Assembly: GCF_000188695.1 (NCBI RefSeq) | Contig: NW_004754918.1 | Coordinates: forward strand, 533,298 to 555,797 | Length of the DNA stretch: 22,500 nt | Direction: 5' to 3' | Source of the DNA: Salpingoeca rosetta | Taxonomy: Eukaryota; Opisthokonta; Choanoflagellata; Craspedida; Salpingoecidae | Shown: positions 9,701 to 21,646 of the stretch, one piece after another | Layout: every line of letters starts with the position of its first letter | How positions within the stretch are numbered: position 1 is the stretch's first letter | The notes under the pieces: model-generated | What the model saw: the letters and a program-made list of their open reading frames with translations, nothing else | What the model was told of the DNA's origin: nothing | The model's database searches: none | Made by a program: the position numbers and the translations under genes

Positions 9701-12700
9701 TTGCGCCCTTCCTCACCCGCCCCTCCCGCACAGCCGCTGATGGACAGCGCACGTTCCTGCACGCACAGCTCCGCAGCGTGTGCATGAAGCGCTACCTGCC
9801 CGATGGCGTGACGGGCCGCCCAGCCAAGGCCGTGCACGCCATGCTTGCAGCGCACTACGACCGCTTGCTCCGCTCCACAACTCGCACAACGACGACCGAA
9901 GCAGGTGCACAGGGAGCACAAGGGCGAGCAGGCGCAGCATCGAGCGTGGACGAACCAGCATCCCTCGGACGACAGGCACACGGACAGACGCTTCATGGTG
10001 CGTTTGGTGGCACCAGTGGCAACAACGCAGGCAGAAGTGCTCTCGCCCTGTCGTCGTCGTCACTGGCATCCTCGTCACTTGCGCTGAGCAGCAGCCTGCG
10101 CGTGGAGCCACCGGTGACAACGCGTCACGATGCGCAGCACGCGGGCGACAGCAATGCCGACACTGGCGCTGGTGCCAGCGCACGGCAAACAGTATCGGAA
10201 GTGCAAGGCCCGCTGTTCAGCAGCGATGACGCGTGTGCGCTGCTCAACCTCCCCTACCACCACCTCCTCGGCTCCTCCGTGAGTGCTTTCAAGGACTGCG
10301 TGTCGCAGTTTGCGTTTGTGGAGGCCGCTGCGCGCATGGGCCAGCTGCAGCAGGTGGCCACCATGTACAGCGGCGCGTTCTTCCTGGAAACACCGCTCCC
10401 GCCATCCACCGTCACTTCGCTTGCGAACGACACCGTGTTGGCTGAGCTGCACACGTTCGTTGCGCGGCACGCACGCTTGCTGGCCAGCTACCCACGCCTT
10501 GTGCTGCAGGCCGCTGTGAACGACCGCTCGTGCCCACACCTGCGCGCCCGCGCCATCGCCGCCTTCCGTGACCTCGAAGCCAACGCCACCCTGGTCAAGC
10601 TGACTGCTGCCGATGTGGATGCGGATGCCAGCGGCCATCGCGGTGCTGGCACCTCCCGCACCTCAGCCTCGAGCGTGACGATGAAGAGCTGGAAGCAAAC
10701 AGGGCCAGTGCAACGCGGCACAGCCACGCGCGCAGGCGCAACGCAACGTGCGCACACCGCCGAGCAGCAGCAGCAACAACAGCAGCAACAACACCAGTGC
10801 GGGAAAGAGACCGGGAGTGATGCGGCGCAGCTGCTGGTGCAGGCTGGGTCGCCAGCCGCTGTTGTGCCGCCATCGCCGTTGACAGCGGAGGATGTGCAGT
10901 CCTCGGTCGCTGCGTTTGCCATCAGCCCCTCTGGCTGCTTTGTCGCGTGGGGGACGCCCGCTGGTGCGATCACCGTCGCCGATGCGCAGAGTGGGCAGCG
11001 TGTGGCCGTGCTGGATGCGCACGGTGGCGCGGTAACGGCGCTTGCGTTCACCACCTCGGACCACGAACTGCTGTCTTGTGGAGACGACGACCGCGCGTGC
11101 ATGTGGAACGTTGCCTCGCAGGAGCGCGTGCGAACGTTCACGGGCCATTCACGGAGGGTCACGGCAGCGACGCTGCTGTCGCAGCACCGGCTTGTGGCCA
11201 CATGCTCCTGGGACCAGACAGCCCGCCTGTTTGACGCACGCACGGGGAAGCCCACCTCCATCCTGCGCGCCACGCAGGGCCCCGCTAACGCGCTGGCGAC
11301 AACTGCGGACGATAACACCGTGGCTGTTGGCCACTGGTCCGGCGCCGTGGTCGTCTGGGATGTGCTGGCTGCGTCCACCACCAACGATGCGGAACAGGCC
11401 AGGCTCACCCGCGCTCCAGATCAAAGCATTGCAAGCAACCGCGGCCGTGGTGGTGGTCGTGGTGGTCGTGGTGGTCGTGGTGGTCGTGGTGGCCGTGGTG
11501 GCCGTGGTGGCCGTGGTGGCCGTGGTGGTGGAAGAGGCGGTGCGTCTTCATCATCGTCACGGCAGGGTAAGCCGTTTGTGCTGGAACGCGCTGCACCGGG
11601 CCCAGCAGCGGTGGTGCTGAAGACAGGATCGCCCGTGCAGGCATTGCGGTACAACCCCCATGGCTCCAGCCTTGCCGTGGCCTGCAAATCCGGTGACGTG
11701 ACTGTGTTTGCCATGCCGTCCGGGATACGCGTTGTCACGTTCAACGCGGTGCCCCAGCCCTCGGTCACACCCCTCGCCCTCAGCATGTCTGCAGCCACGC
11801 TTGCGCTTGGCTGCTCGGACGGCGCCGTGCGCGTGCTTGAGGCGGAGCCTGGCGAGCTCTCCCTGCACCGCAGCGCGCTGGCTGGGCCCACCTCCTTTGC
11901 GCGCGCAGATGCGACGTGCATGTGCGTGCACCGCGACGCCGTCGTGCTTGTCGGCTATGGCGATGGCACCGTGGCCTCGTTTGACCTTGAAGGAAACGTG
12001 GTGCGGGCACAGCTCGTGCACGACCGCGCCGTGTCGGGCATCTCCCCGGACACGCGCACGGACAGCGTTGTCTCGTTTGGGCAGGACCGCCGCGTGGTGC
12101 TGATTGAGGGCGTGATGCGAGGCGTCGACACGGCAGCGGCTCGCTCCTCCTCCTCCTCCTGGCGAACGTCCGCGCTGACGCACGACGTGGACGTGCTGTC
12201 TGCGTGTGTGCTGACGCGCAACGAGGTGGCGATTGGCGATGTGGACCGGCACCTGCACTTTCTGCGGCGCCAGCAGGACGGGTCGTTTGCGCGCATGGCT
12301 GTGGCCGCGTCGCACGAGGGCGGCGTCTCTGCGCTGTGCCGGCACCCCAGCCAGCCCACGCTGTTTGCTGGCGGCTGGGACGGCAAGATTGTGCTCGCAC
12401 ACACCAGCAGCGCGCACGTGCAGGAGGAAGAGGCCAACGTGCACGCGGACCGCATCACGCAGCTGTGCGTCAACGCGAATGGCACGCGCCTGGTGAGCAC
12501 CAGCAATGACGGCCTGGCCAAGGTCTTTGCCTACCAGCGCAAGGGCTTCCGTGACACGCCTGCAACCACCACCAACACCAACACCGCGTCTGCAGCGTCA
12601 GCAGATGTCAAGGCGCCGCGAACAAAGCCGTACAGCCTGCGCCTGCTCGCCGTGCTGGCTGGTCACGAAGGCATTGTCACGGATGTGGCGTTCCTTGGTG

Positions 12701-14565
12701 TGCACATCTTCACCTGCGGCATGGATGGCACCTACCGGTGGTGGAGCGAGGACGGTAGCCTGCTGGCCACCAAGCAGCAGCCCATGGAGGAGTGTATGGC
12801 CGTGGCCGCCACAAGCACGCCTGCCCGTGGCGCTCGCAGTGGTGGTGATGATGGTGTCGGCTTCGTGTATGTGTGCGGCTCCGAGGGTGCGCTCATGTGC
12901 TGGCGCCCAGACCGCTTGGCACACGTGACAGACATGACTGCGCACACCCGCGACGTGACGTGCGTGACGCACACGAGTGAGGACCAGGTGCTGGCGGCGT
13001 CCCTGGACGGGCAGTACTCCAAGTGGCAGGAGCCAACTAACAGCATGCTCACACTGCTGTCACGTGCCATGCGCCTGCCGGTCGTGCGTGCAGCGGGCAC
13101 GGCGCCGCCTCGCCTCGTGGATGTGCTGGCAATGGTGGAGCGCGCAGTGGGCGAGGACGCCAGCACCGCTTCTGCCAACAGCAGTGGCAGTGGCATCAGC
13201 ACCACCGAGAAGCGGTCCATCCTCAGCGGTGGCTCTGGCCGCACCAGGGGCACAACATCCACCACCTCCTCGTCTCGCCGCCACACACGCTATGGAGCGT
13301 ACAAGGGGCGTGGCGCCGTCGATCACACGCAGCAGCTGCACATGCTCACGCCCGTGTCGTTGCACCACCACCACAGCGCCGTTGTTGGTGTTGTGCCCGT
13401 GTCGAGCGGCGGCTCCGTGGCCATGACGGCAGTGGAGGCTGGCGAGGTCTCGCTGCGCCTGTTCAGTGCTGCAGCTCAGGAGGCCGCGGGTGGCGTTGGC
13501 GATGATGACGGCGACACGCTGCCCGTCGCTGTGAAGCGCTTGCGCGTTGCTGGCGGTGCGGGTGACGGGAACATTGTGCGCTCGCTAGTGGCGCTTGAAG
13601 TTGACGGTCAGGGCAGCAGGAGCACCGCCACCGCCACTGTAAGGAGCACTGTTGGTGGTGGCGGTGGTGCACTCACACAGAGCGGGCAGCAAGGCGCGTT
13701 GCAGCAGCAACTGCAGCAGGCCACTCGCGTGCTTGTTGTTGGCGTGCAGGATGTTTCGCTGTTGAACGTGGCGCTGGGCAGCAGCAGCGCTGCGGAGGTG
13801 GATGCCAAGGTGTTGGCACGTGTTGACGCGCCACACCCCATTACGCGGGTGGTTGTGGCGCAGGCACCTCAGCGGGTCATTGTGTGTGGCTGGTCGGGGA
13901 TGGTGCTGGTGTATGATGCGCAGCTGCGTGACATGCAGCGCCCGGTCTCGTTCCGCGATAAGCACTTTGCCGTCGACGCTGCCGTGTCCCCTGGCGGCAG
14001 CATGGTTGCTGTGGCGTACGAACACGGGCTTGTGGACGTGTTTCGGCTGGGCTCTGCTGCCGTTGAACGGCTGGCGTCTGTGCGCGCAACAGAGTGCAAC
14101 ATCAACGGGACGTGGGCCACCAACGTGGCCTGGCTCAAGCAGGGCCTGCTGCTCACCACGTCGTCCGGCGCTGTGTGCTGCTGGCGCTGCGACGAGGCTG
14201 TCGGTGGCCCGCTGCTCTCTCGCCAGTACGCCGTTGTTCACGCGCACTCGTCGCCAATCACCGCCTGCTTTGCGCCTGCGTGTGGTGGTGGTGGTGATGA
14301 TGATGGCGGCGGCGTGGCGGTGGTGGTGACGGGCGATGCGCGCGGCATGCTGCGCGTGTGGCACTGTCGCCGTCACGGGGAGCGGACCACGCGAGACAGC
14401 GAGCTGAGCGTGCAGCCGCCCCAGCTGGTGCTGGTGGGCGCAGTTGCTGTTCCCGGCAGTGTCACTGCGTGCACCCTGTCTGCTGATGGCACCCGCCTCC
14501 TGGTTGGAACGGCTGCGGGTGGCATGCATGTCTTTGACCGCTGGCTCACAGCCGGCAGTGACTGA
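3038..14565 (+). CDS. TEP1: TEP1-like protein (TROVE-DUF4062-NACHT-WD40), seven exons
   Basis: Exons read from splice sites: 3038-5690, 5967-6048, 6257-6686, 6974-7079, 7223-7413, 7716-7964, 8161-14565. All junctions keep frame (phases 1, 2, 0, 1, 0, 0) and sum to 10116 bases, 3371 residues; the human protein is about 2630. Donors are mostly GTGCGT or GTGAGC. Domain order: Ser/Thr/Asn-rich leader (1-200), TROVE region (about 200-870), DUF4062 (about 1014-1155), NACHT ATPase (from about 1310), WD40 repeats (about 2140-3371). Known: this order is that of TEP1, an RNA-binding component of vault particles that also associates with telomerase RNA. The extra length comes from acidic, Gly-rich, Gln-rich and Arg-Gly insertions. 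The start is the first in-frame ATG after a stop-free pyrimidine-rich leader. Role in this organism is inferred from architecture only. Confidence 0.9.
3638..5690 (+). other. TROVE region of the TEP1-like protein (residues about 200-884)
   Basis: The helical part starts near the LEDAEFEAWKVAQAH segment and includes the FVLKLALYSR and TTSNFLLA segments typical of Ro60/TEP1 TROVE modules, which bind small RNAs. It is split by a Lys/Asp/Glu-rich insert (about residues 380-460, bases 4165-4420) and by an Arg-Gly-Gly tract (about 613-631, bases 4876-4930). A von Willebrand A-like segment begins with TTLVFVDVSAE (about residues 674-684). The metal-site D-x-S-x-S reads D-V-S-A-E here, so the second serine is missing. 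Confidence 0.8.
5691..5966 (+). repeat. TEP1-like intron 1 with GGGTGT/GT satellite
   Basis: The intron runs from GTGCGTAA to TTCTTCCAG. About 5710-5880 is built of GGGTGTGTGG and GTGGGTGG units on the sense strand, a G-rich tract that could fold as a G-quadruplex in the RNA. The in-frame stop 9 bases into the intron confirms that it must be removed. Confidence 0.85.
6049..6256 (+). repeat. TEP1-like intron 2 with CA-rich tract
   Basis: The donor is GTGTGG in AAGCAAG/GTGTGG and the acceptor CCACAG. About 6169-6256 is CA-rich and contains a tandem duplication of CTCACCACACGCACACACAACCACA (about 6196-6255). Confidence 0.8.
6687..6973 (+). repeat. TEP1-like intron 3 with (GT)n microsatellite
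   Basis: The donor is GTGCGT and the acceptor ACGGCAG. A nearly pure GT run occupies about 6705-6811; the rest is CT-rich with CTTGACCCTCTTGACC repeats near 6938-6958. Confidence 0.85.
7080..7222 (+). other. TEP1-like intron 4
   Basis: A 143-base intron from GTGCGTAC to GCTTGCAG. It is the only TEP1-like intron without a dinucleotide repeat. Confidence 0.8.
7414..7715 (+). repeat. TEP1-like intron 5 with GT and CA tracts
   Basis: The donor is GTGAGC and the acceptor CTCAACAG. GT-rich sequence fills about 7421-7502 and CA-rich sequence about 7571-7670, so the two ends of the intron RNA are complementary. Confidence 0.85.
7965..8160 (+). repeat. TEP1-like intron 6 with GT/CTGT and CAC repeats
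   Basis: The donor is GTGCCC (weak) and the acceptor CTTACGCAG. A GT/CTGT run lies at about 7988-8058 and a CCACCA/CAC trinucleotide run at about 8070-8103. Confidence 0.75.
8311..9300 (+). other. NACHT nucleotide-binding domain of the TEP1-like protein
   Basis: A P-loop, HSKAGLGKSAF, lies at about 8443-8475 and a Walker B, TLVIALDGLNAL, at about 8821-8856. Between them is an insertion of Asp repeats (about 8656-8690) and a glycine run (about 8713-8742). The first glycine of the usual GxxGxGKS P-loop is serine. Known: NACHT domains bind and hydrolyse NTP to drive oligomerisation. A helical region with further Ser/Ala/Thr-rich inserts follows up to the WD40 repeats. Confidence 0.8.
10880..14559 (+). 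other. WD40 repeat region of the TEP1-like protein (about 20 units)
   Basis: Reading the frame gives about 20 units of 40-50 residues with the WD pattern, for example units ending CMWNVASQERV, VVVWDVLAAS, YRWWSEDGS, LMCWRPDRLA and LRVWHCRRH. That suggests three seven-bladed propellers, as proposed for TEP1. After the fourth unit an Arg-Gly-Gly tract (about 11434-11545) interrupts the array, and Ser/Gly/Thr inserts lie near 13150-13320 and 13600-13720. The repeat count is by eye. Confidence 0.8.
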
Positions 14566-14902
14566 GCGTGGCTTGTTGTGGTTGGTGGATGGGTGGTGGT
14601 GGTGGTGGTGGTGAGATTTGTCTCTTGCGGTGTGGAGGGTGTGGAGGGTGTGGAGGGTGTGGCTGCAAACGAATAAATGGTGGTGATACACCGGAGTGAC
14701 ATGATGTGACATGACTGATGTGAATCGTGAACAACACAGCGAGCAACAAGGGAGAGAGAGAGGGGGGAACGAGGGCGCGAGATGAGGTGATGATGGTGTG
14801 GTGTGGTGTGGTTGTCGTGTGGTGGTTGTGCGGTGGTTGTGTGGTGGTTGTGTGGGTGTATGCGGGATGAGGTTTACTTTCAAGAATATAATAATTTTCT
14901 GT
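14566..14902 (+). other. TEP1-like 3' UTR and boundary with the inverted repeat
   Basis: This holds a GTGGTG run (14593-14613), a short GTGGAGGGT tandem (14631-14661), the AATAAA at 14672, and a G/T-rich tract of GTGGTTGTGTGG units (about 14795-14855). No gene is supported on the plus strand. On the minus strand the frame of the truncated SPRY-like copy crosses all of it. Confidence 0.65.
14672..14677 (+). terminator. Polyadenylation signal AATAAA (TEP1-like gene)
   Basis: A canonical AATAAA 106 bases after the TEP1-like stop codon, in a plausible position for the mRNA end. Confidence 0.7.
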
Positions 14903-16647
14903 AATCAGCAGCGCGAGGGGGGCAATAAGGGGCAGGAAGGAAAGAAGACAGGCGCTATAATTATGTGCGTGTGCGTGTGTGTATGGAGGGCGATTGACGA
15001 CGCACGCTTGTTGGGCGGCGAGGACGTCTTTGAATGGTGCACGTGCGTATTCCTTGAGTGCCTTGGCGGCGTCGGCTTCCGATAGGTCCGCTGGATCCGT
15101 GCTCACGCCCACTTCTTGCGTGTCTGGCAGGGGATGCACGTGCTCGTCTGCACAGATGTTGGGACGAGGCGAAAGCGTGCGCAGCGGATGGTGAGCGATG
15201 GGAATCAGGTGAGCGCAGTGGTGTAGCGCACTAATGGTGGCGCGCACTACTGGTGGGGAGCGGCGCGTGGGTAATGAAAAGAGCTCTGATCAGGCATGAG
15301 GTGTGTCAGAAACAAGCACGACAACATACATGCGTACCGTGGCGCGAGATGTCAGACATGTAGCTGGCGAGAAGCAAGCCCTTCACTGCAGACTCCTGCT
15401 CATGCACAAACTCCACCTGGAAACGTGACACACGCGTGTGAGTGGGGATTGGGCTGGGAGGAGGAGGGATGCACATGCTCGTGCATGAAGCACAGAGGCG
15501 TGTGAACACAGGCCAGCAGTGTACCGTGGCAGCATTCACACACATGCACACAGAGGAGCGGCGTATGCGCTCAGAGGAGCGGCGTATGCACTCTCACACT
15601 CTCTCACTCTCTCACTCTCTCACTCACACACACACACACACACAGGTGCACATGCACACACACACACACACACATGCACACCAAGACCACCAGCTTACAC
15701 ATACGCCACGGTATGTCAGGAGAACGAGCGGGTTCACGCCATTGCTCATGTCAGGGGAGAGAGCATACGTGCACACTTGCTGGTATGAGTACAGCTGCGC
15801 CGCGTGGGAAAGAGCATGCATGTGTGTGTCGGATTGGTGGCCAACGAAGAAGATGACCTTGCCTCGTTGCCAGTCCAAGACAACGAGGATTCGAGAACCT
15901 TTGTTGGCTGGCGGCAGCTGCTTGAGCGGGAACTGGCGCCGCTTGCACAGCCGGCCATCGGAGTAGAAGCGGATGGAGTGCTCCTGCATGCTCGTGTTGG
16001 ACGTGCTCTGCTCCGTCGTCGAGCACGGCACAATGCCCACGCCAATCTTGCTGTCCGAATGCTTGCTTGTGATGTGCACGACAAAGAAGTGCGCCGTGGG
16101 GTTCCCCGGCTGGGGGCGGCAGGCCGGCGTGGCATCTGCCGGCATGAACGCCGGCTTTGGCTCCTCAATGTCCCTCTTGCGAATGCGGGAGAACACGCCC
16201 CCATCCGCAAATTCAAGGACGCACTTCTTCTTGTCCGCGGCTTCCCCAAACCGCTTGAAGTCGCACTGCACCCCCTGCACCAGTCGGGCTGCTGTGGCCG
16301 GCACCGCCGGCGCTGGCGTCGTCATAAAACGAGTTGGATTGGAAGAGGCGGGCGTTGGAAGGGAGAGTGAGTGAGCAGCGTCGTGGTTGTCGTGTGGTTG
16401 TGTGATGTGCGGTTGTGTGTGATTGTGGTTGTTGTGTGCGGCATTGCCGGGGTATGCTTGAGTTAAGCAATTTTTGCCATGGAGACCAAGCAATATGGCG
16501 GTCCTGTGGTCTAGGGGTATGATTTCCGCTTAGGGTGCGGGAGGTCCCGGGTTCAAATCCCGGCAGGACCCCAGTTCTTTTTGCCTTTTTTTTTTGGTTT
16601 GGGCTGTTTGAACTGCTGGACTGGACGATGAATCCTTCTGATTGCTT
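14903..16647. repeat. Left arm of a large inverted repeat
   Basis: The reverse complement of this segment matches 17493-19377. Both arms contain the tRNA-Pro gene and exons 1-3 of the SPRY-like gene. Outer similarity ends at AATCAGCAGCGCGAG (14903) and inner similarity fades at CTGATTGCTT (16638-16647). The arm is about 140 bases shorter than its partner, nearly all of it in the repeat-rich intron 1 (282 against 422 bases). Confidence 0.95.
16500..16571 (+). tRNA. tRNA-Pro(AGG): tRNA-Pro (anticodon AGG), left-arm copy
   Basis: A complete 72-base cloverleaf: acceptor 16500-16506 with 16564-16570, discriminator C at 16571, a three-pair D stem, anticodon stem TCCGC/GCGGG, loop TTAGGGT with anticodon AGG at 16532-16534, and T stem CCGGG/CCCGG with loop TTCAAAT. 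The internal A box (TGGTCTAGGGG) and B box (GGTTCAAATCC) are intact. A T run at about 16578-16582 serves as the RNA polymerase III terminator. There is no intron. Confidence 0.97.
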
Positions 16648-17492
16648 CGTGGTGCAGTTGATTAACAGCCGTAGCAGGGCTTGATGTTCATTGCATGAGA
16701 GCATCAAGGCAGGGGGTAAAGGAACAAGCTTGCTGAAGAGCTAGAGAACACAAAGCTCGATGTGGATTTCTTCTGGTTGCCTTGGGTTGATTTGTTTCCA
16801 GTGCAGCCTCACTCGACTATTGAAGACTGTGAGCATTCCTACCCGCTTCTTGTGACGGGGTACCGTGTTTCCCCAACTAACGCAGCTCCTAGCTCACCTG
16901 TATTATTGAAGCGCTCAGGTCCGCTAAAAGCAAGACAGCAAGACCCAAGAACGCCATCTTCGTTTTCAGTCTACATATTGTTTTGTTGAGGGCCGAGGAC
17001 AACCCCTGAACAGCCACCGAGCAATCATGGCAGAGGATCCCTCTGTTGTGATGTGGGAACAAGAGCGGGTTGTGTGCCCACGACACGAGGCTACAAAAGA
17101 CCATCCTACCATCACAACTTATCATGCTGCTGCTTAGTGGCTGTGTTTTTCTTTGAAGGCTTTGCTTGCTGTAGTGTGTTGACTCACAACACCCTCCTTC
17201 TTTCCTGGCCCACCCTCCTTGTAATAATTGCAAGCCAGCGAGCAGACGAGTAGAGGTAGAGAGTAAAAGCGCGAGTGTCGGAGATGCCGACAGTTCAGCA
17301 GTTCCGCCGTGCTCTTCTTCTTCTTGGCTGCCGTCTTGGGTTCAGGTGCATCTTTCTCCTCCTTCTCTCACTTCTCTCTGTTTGTGCTCGCTTGCAGGCT
17401 TGCCGGCTTGTCGTTGTGTTGGCTGTGCCAACGCGTCTTGACGTGTGTGATGGCCGAGTTGATGCACCCCGAGTCTTGCAAGCAAGCAAGTA
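16648..17492. other. Unique spacer between the inverted repeat arms
   Basis: These 845 bases have no copy in the window, are visibly lower in GC and lack dinucleotide repeats. A plus-strand frame is open from 16720 to a TGA at 16987-16989, about 89 codons, starting RNKLAEELENTKLDVDFFWL. It has ordinary amino acid composition but no recognised family and no clear splice sites. A minus-strand segment near 17282-17370 reads Lys/Ala-rich (PKTAAKKKKSTAELLN) but is quickly closed by stops. No gene is asserted. Confidence 0.5.
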
Positions 17493-17573
17493 AAGCAATC
17501 AGGATCGATCGTCCAGTTCAAACAACCCAAACCAACAAAAAGAAACAAGAAAAAAGAAAAAGAAAAAGAACTG

Positions 17574-17645
17574 GGGTCCTGCCGGGATTTGAACCCGGGA
17601 CCTCCCGCACCCTAAGCGGAAATCATACCCCTAGACCACAGGACC
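17574..17645 (-). tRNA. tRNA-Pro(AGG): tRNA-Pro (anticodon AGG), right-arm copy
   Basis: The exact inverted copy of the left-arm tRNA gene, 72 bases with the same stems, AGG anticodon and promoter boxes. The two genes point at each other across about 1 kb. Downstream on the minus strand are several T runs (complement of 17545-17569) for termination. The sequences just upstream of the two copies differ at several bases while the tRNAs themselves do not. Confidence 0.97.
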
Positions 17646-17809
17646 ACCACATTTCTTGGTCTCCACGGCAAAAATTCCTTAACTCAAGCATACCCCGGCA
17701 ATGCCGCACACAACAACCACAATCACACACAACCGAACCACACGACAACCACGACGCTGCTCACTCACTCTCCCTTCCAACGCCCGCCTCTTCCAATCCA
17801 ACTCGTTTT

Positions 17810-20485
<2,676 letters not shown>

Positions 20486-20830
20486 TGACTGCATCTGCGA
20501 CACGAGACACACCTTCTGTTTGTCTCAGCCTTCCTCGCTCGCTTGCTCGCTCGCTCGTACTAGCTTGGCTGACTGACTTGCTTTGCGCACTTCTAATAAT
20601 CACAATCGTTTAATGGCATGTGCTGGGCGCGTTGTATTGCGTTTTGCTATGTCCCCTGCATAAGTAAAGATGTAACACGACAGGACACGTTTTCATGCGT
20701 TTTCATGTCACCAGCCCGCACTTGTGTCCGTGTTATCCAATCCTCATAGTCATCACGCTTAATCCAGGCCCACAGTCGTCAGGCTCACTCCATCTCCATC
20801 ACCTCCACGCTCACTCCATCCTCATCGCCT
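20486..20830. other. Convergent intergenic region
   Basis: The 3' ends of the SPRY-like gene and the minus-strand orphan face each other here. No AATAAA is seen on the plus strand; the nearest variants are AATAAT (20595) and AGTAAA (20663). On the minus strand ATTAAA occurs at about 20608-20613. A CTCGCTCGCTTGCTCG tandem lies at about 20534-20556. No gene is seen. Confidence 0.55.
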
Positions 20831-21646
20831 TCACGCCCGCCCGTCCTCACCGCCCTCTCCTTCATCAGCGTCATCATCGTCGTCGTCTGCATCCAGTGCC
20901 ATCTGAGCCACCTCCGTGGCCAGGGCCGCTGCTTGTTCTCGTCGCTTCTGGGCTTGCTCCTGCAGATGGGCCTCAAGGCTCGGGCTCCACATGGCGCTCT
21001 TCTCTGCATCAGCGAGCGCGGCAGTGACGGCGGCGATGTAAGCGTCCACGAGCTCGGGCTGCATGGCGGCGGAGGCGATGGCCTCCGACTCTCGCAAGTC
21101 TTCTTGAATTAGCGGCCAAACCAGTTCAAAGTACTTGGAACCCAGCCACCGCGTACGGCGCTGCTGCTTGTTCTCCAGCAGCTGACAGACGTGCTGCACG
21201 GCGCGCAGGCGGCCAAGGGAGTCGAGGAACGCCGAACCGGTCTCGTCCTTGCCCTGCACCCTCTGCAGCCGTGCAAGGTCAAATGAGGAGCACCCGCGCA
21301 GCGTCTCCCGAATCAGCACCTGCAAGTGTGGCAGCGAGGCCCTTGACAAGGGCATCTCTTTCACGCCCACATGCTCTTGCTGCTGTCGCTCTTGCTGCTG
21401 CTGCTGCTGCTGTTGTTGTTGTGATTCGGCAGGTTGTGCGTCGCCTGTGTTTTGCTGTTGTTGTTGGTCGTCCTGTGCGCTGCTGCGACGTGGAACGCTG
21501 CTGCTTGTGGCCACCACAGGTGTCTGGCTGTGCTGCTGTGCCAAGACCATGCTTAAGAATGTCTTGAACGCCTCTGAGATGGTTGGCTGCTGGCCCAGCA
21601 GCGCCATGGCGTCCCCAACGCGAACGTCCTCATCCTTGTTTGCCAT
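20831..21646 (-). CDS. Orphan protein with polyGln tract, 271 residues
   Basis: A single-exon frame from ATG at 21646 to TGA at 20831, with no sign of splicing. I do not recognise a family. The first 40 residues look folded and helical (VGDAMALLGQQPTISEAFKT). Residues about 40-95 are a Gln/Ser linker with two Gln runs (61-65 and 76-85). Residues about 97-245 have balanced composition and regular helical periodicity, with conserved-looking segments such as LPHLQVLIRETLRG and RWLGSKYFELVWPL. The end is acidic (Asp/Glu 253-268). There is no signal peptide or membrane segment, so a soluble protein is likely. Coding is supported by length, composition and the contrast between structured blocks and linkers. 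It is convergent with the SPRY-like gene and divergent from OST4. Confidence 0.75.
   Translation of the reverse strand: MANKDEDVRVGDAMALLGQQPTISEAFKTFLSMVLAQQHSQTPVVATSSSVPRRSSAQDDQQQQQNTGDAQPAESQQQQQQQQQQERQQQEHVGVKEMPLSRASLPHLQVLIRETLRGCSSFDLARLQRVQGKDETGSAFLDSLGRLRAVQHVCQLLENKQQRRTRWLGSKYFELVWPLIQEDLRESEAIASAAMQPELVDAYIAAVTAALADAEKSAMWSPSLEAHLQEQAQKRREQAAALATEVAQMALDADDDDDDADEGEGGEDGRA

Larger units (their letters stand above)
14546..16325 (-). pseudogene. 3'-truncated copy of the SPRY-like gene with a chimeric frame
   Basis: Exons 1-3 match the complete copy with the same splice sites and lengths: 15699-16325 (627), 15338-15416 (79) and 15006-15147 (142). Exon 1 differs only near its last residues, reading TYRGVC where the other copy has TYPGDC. 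Exons 4 and 5 are absent because the duplication stops in intron 3. If the exon 3 donor is ignored, the frame stays open through the leftover intron, across the junction at 14903 and to a stop at 14546-14548, adding about 153 residues of non-homologous sequence and giving 435 residues. It overlaps the last codons of the TEP1-like gene in antisense. Whether it is expressed cannot be told; a decaying duplicate is the simplest reading. Confidence 0.75.

Noticed and set aside
13585..14883. 432-codon minus-strand frame opposite the TEP1-like 3' end
   Set aside because: It mirrors coding sequence, with His/Pro/Thr runs over the G/T-rich 3' UTR. It is in a different frame from the truncated SPRY-like copy and has no domain.
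15804..16370. 188-codon frame antisense to SPRY-like exon 1, present identically in both arms
   Set aside because: Identity between arms reflects base identity of the repeat and does not show coding; the sense frame has the splice sites and SPRY-like strands.
17282..17370. Minus-strand Lys/Ala-rich exon in the spacer
   Set aside because: The stretch is short, is closed by stops on both sides and has no convincing splice borders.
17309..17809. N-terminal extension of the SPRY-like gene upstream of 17810
   Set aside because: The frame is open, but it runs antisense through the tRNA-Pro gene and into the spacer. The left arm shares only part of it, and the ATG at 17810 starts the segment shared by both copies.
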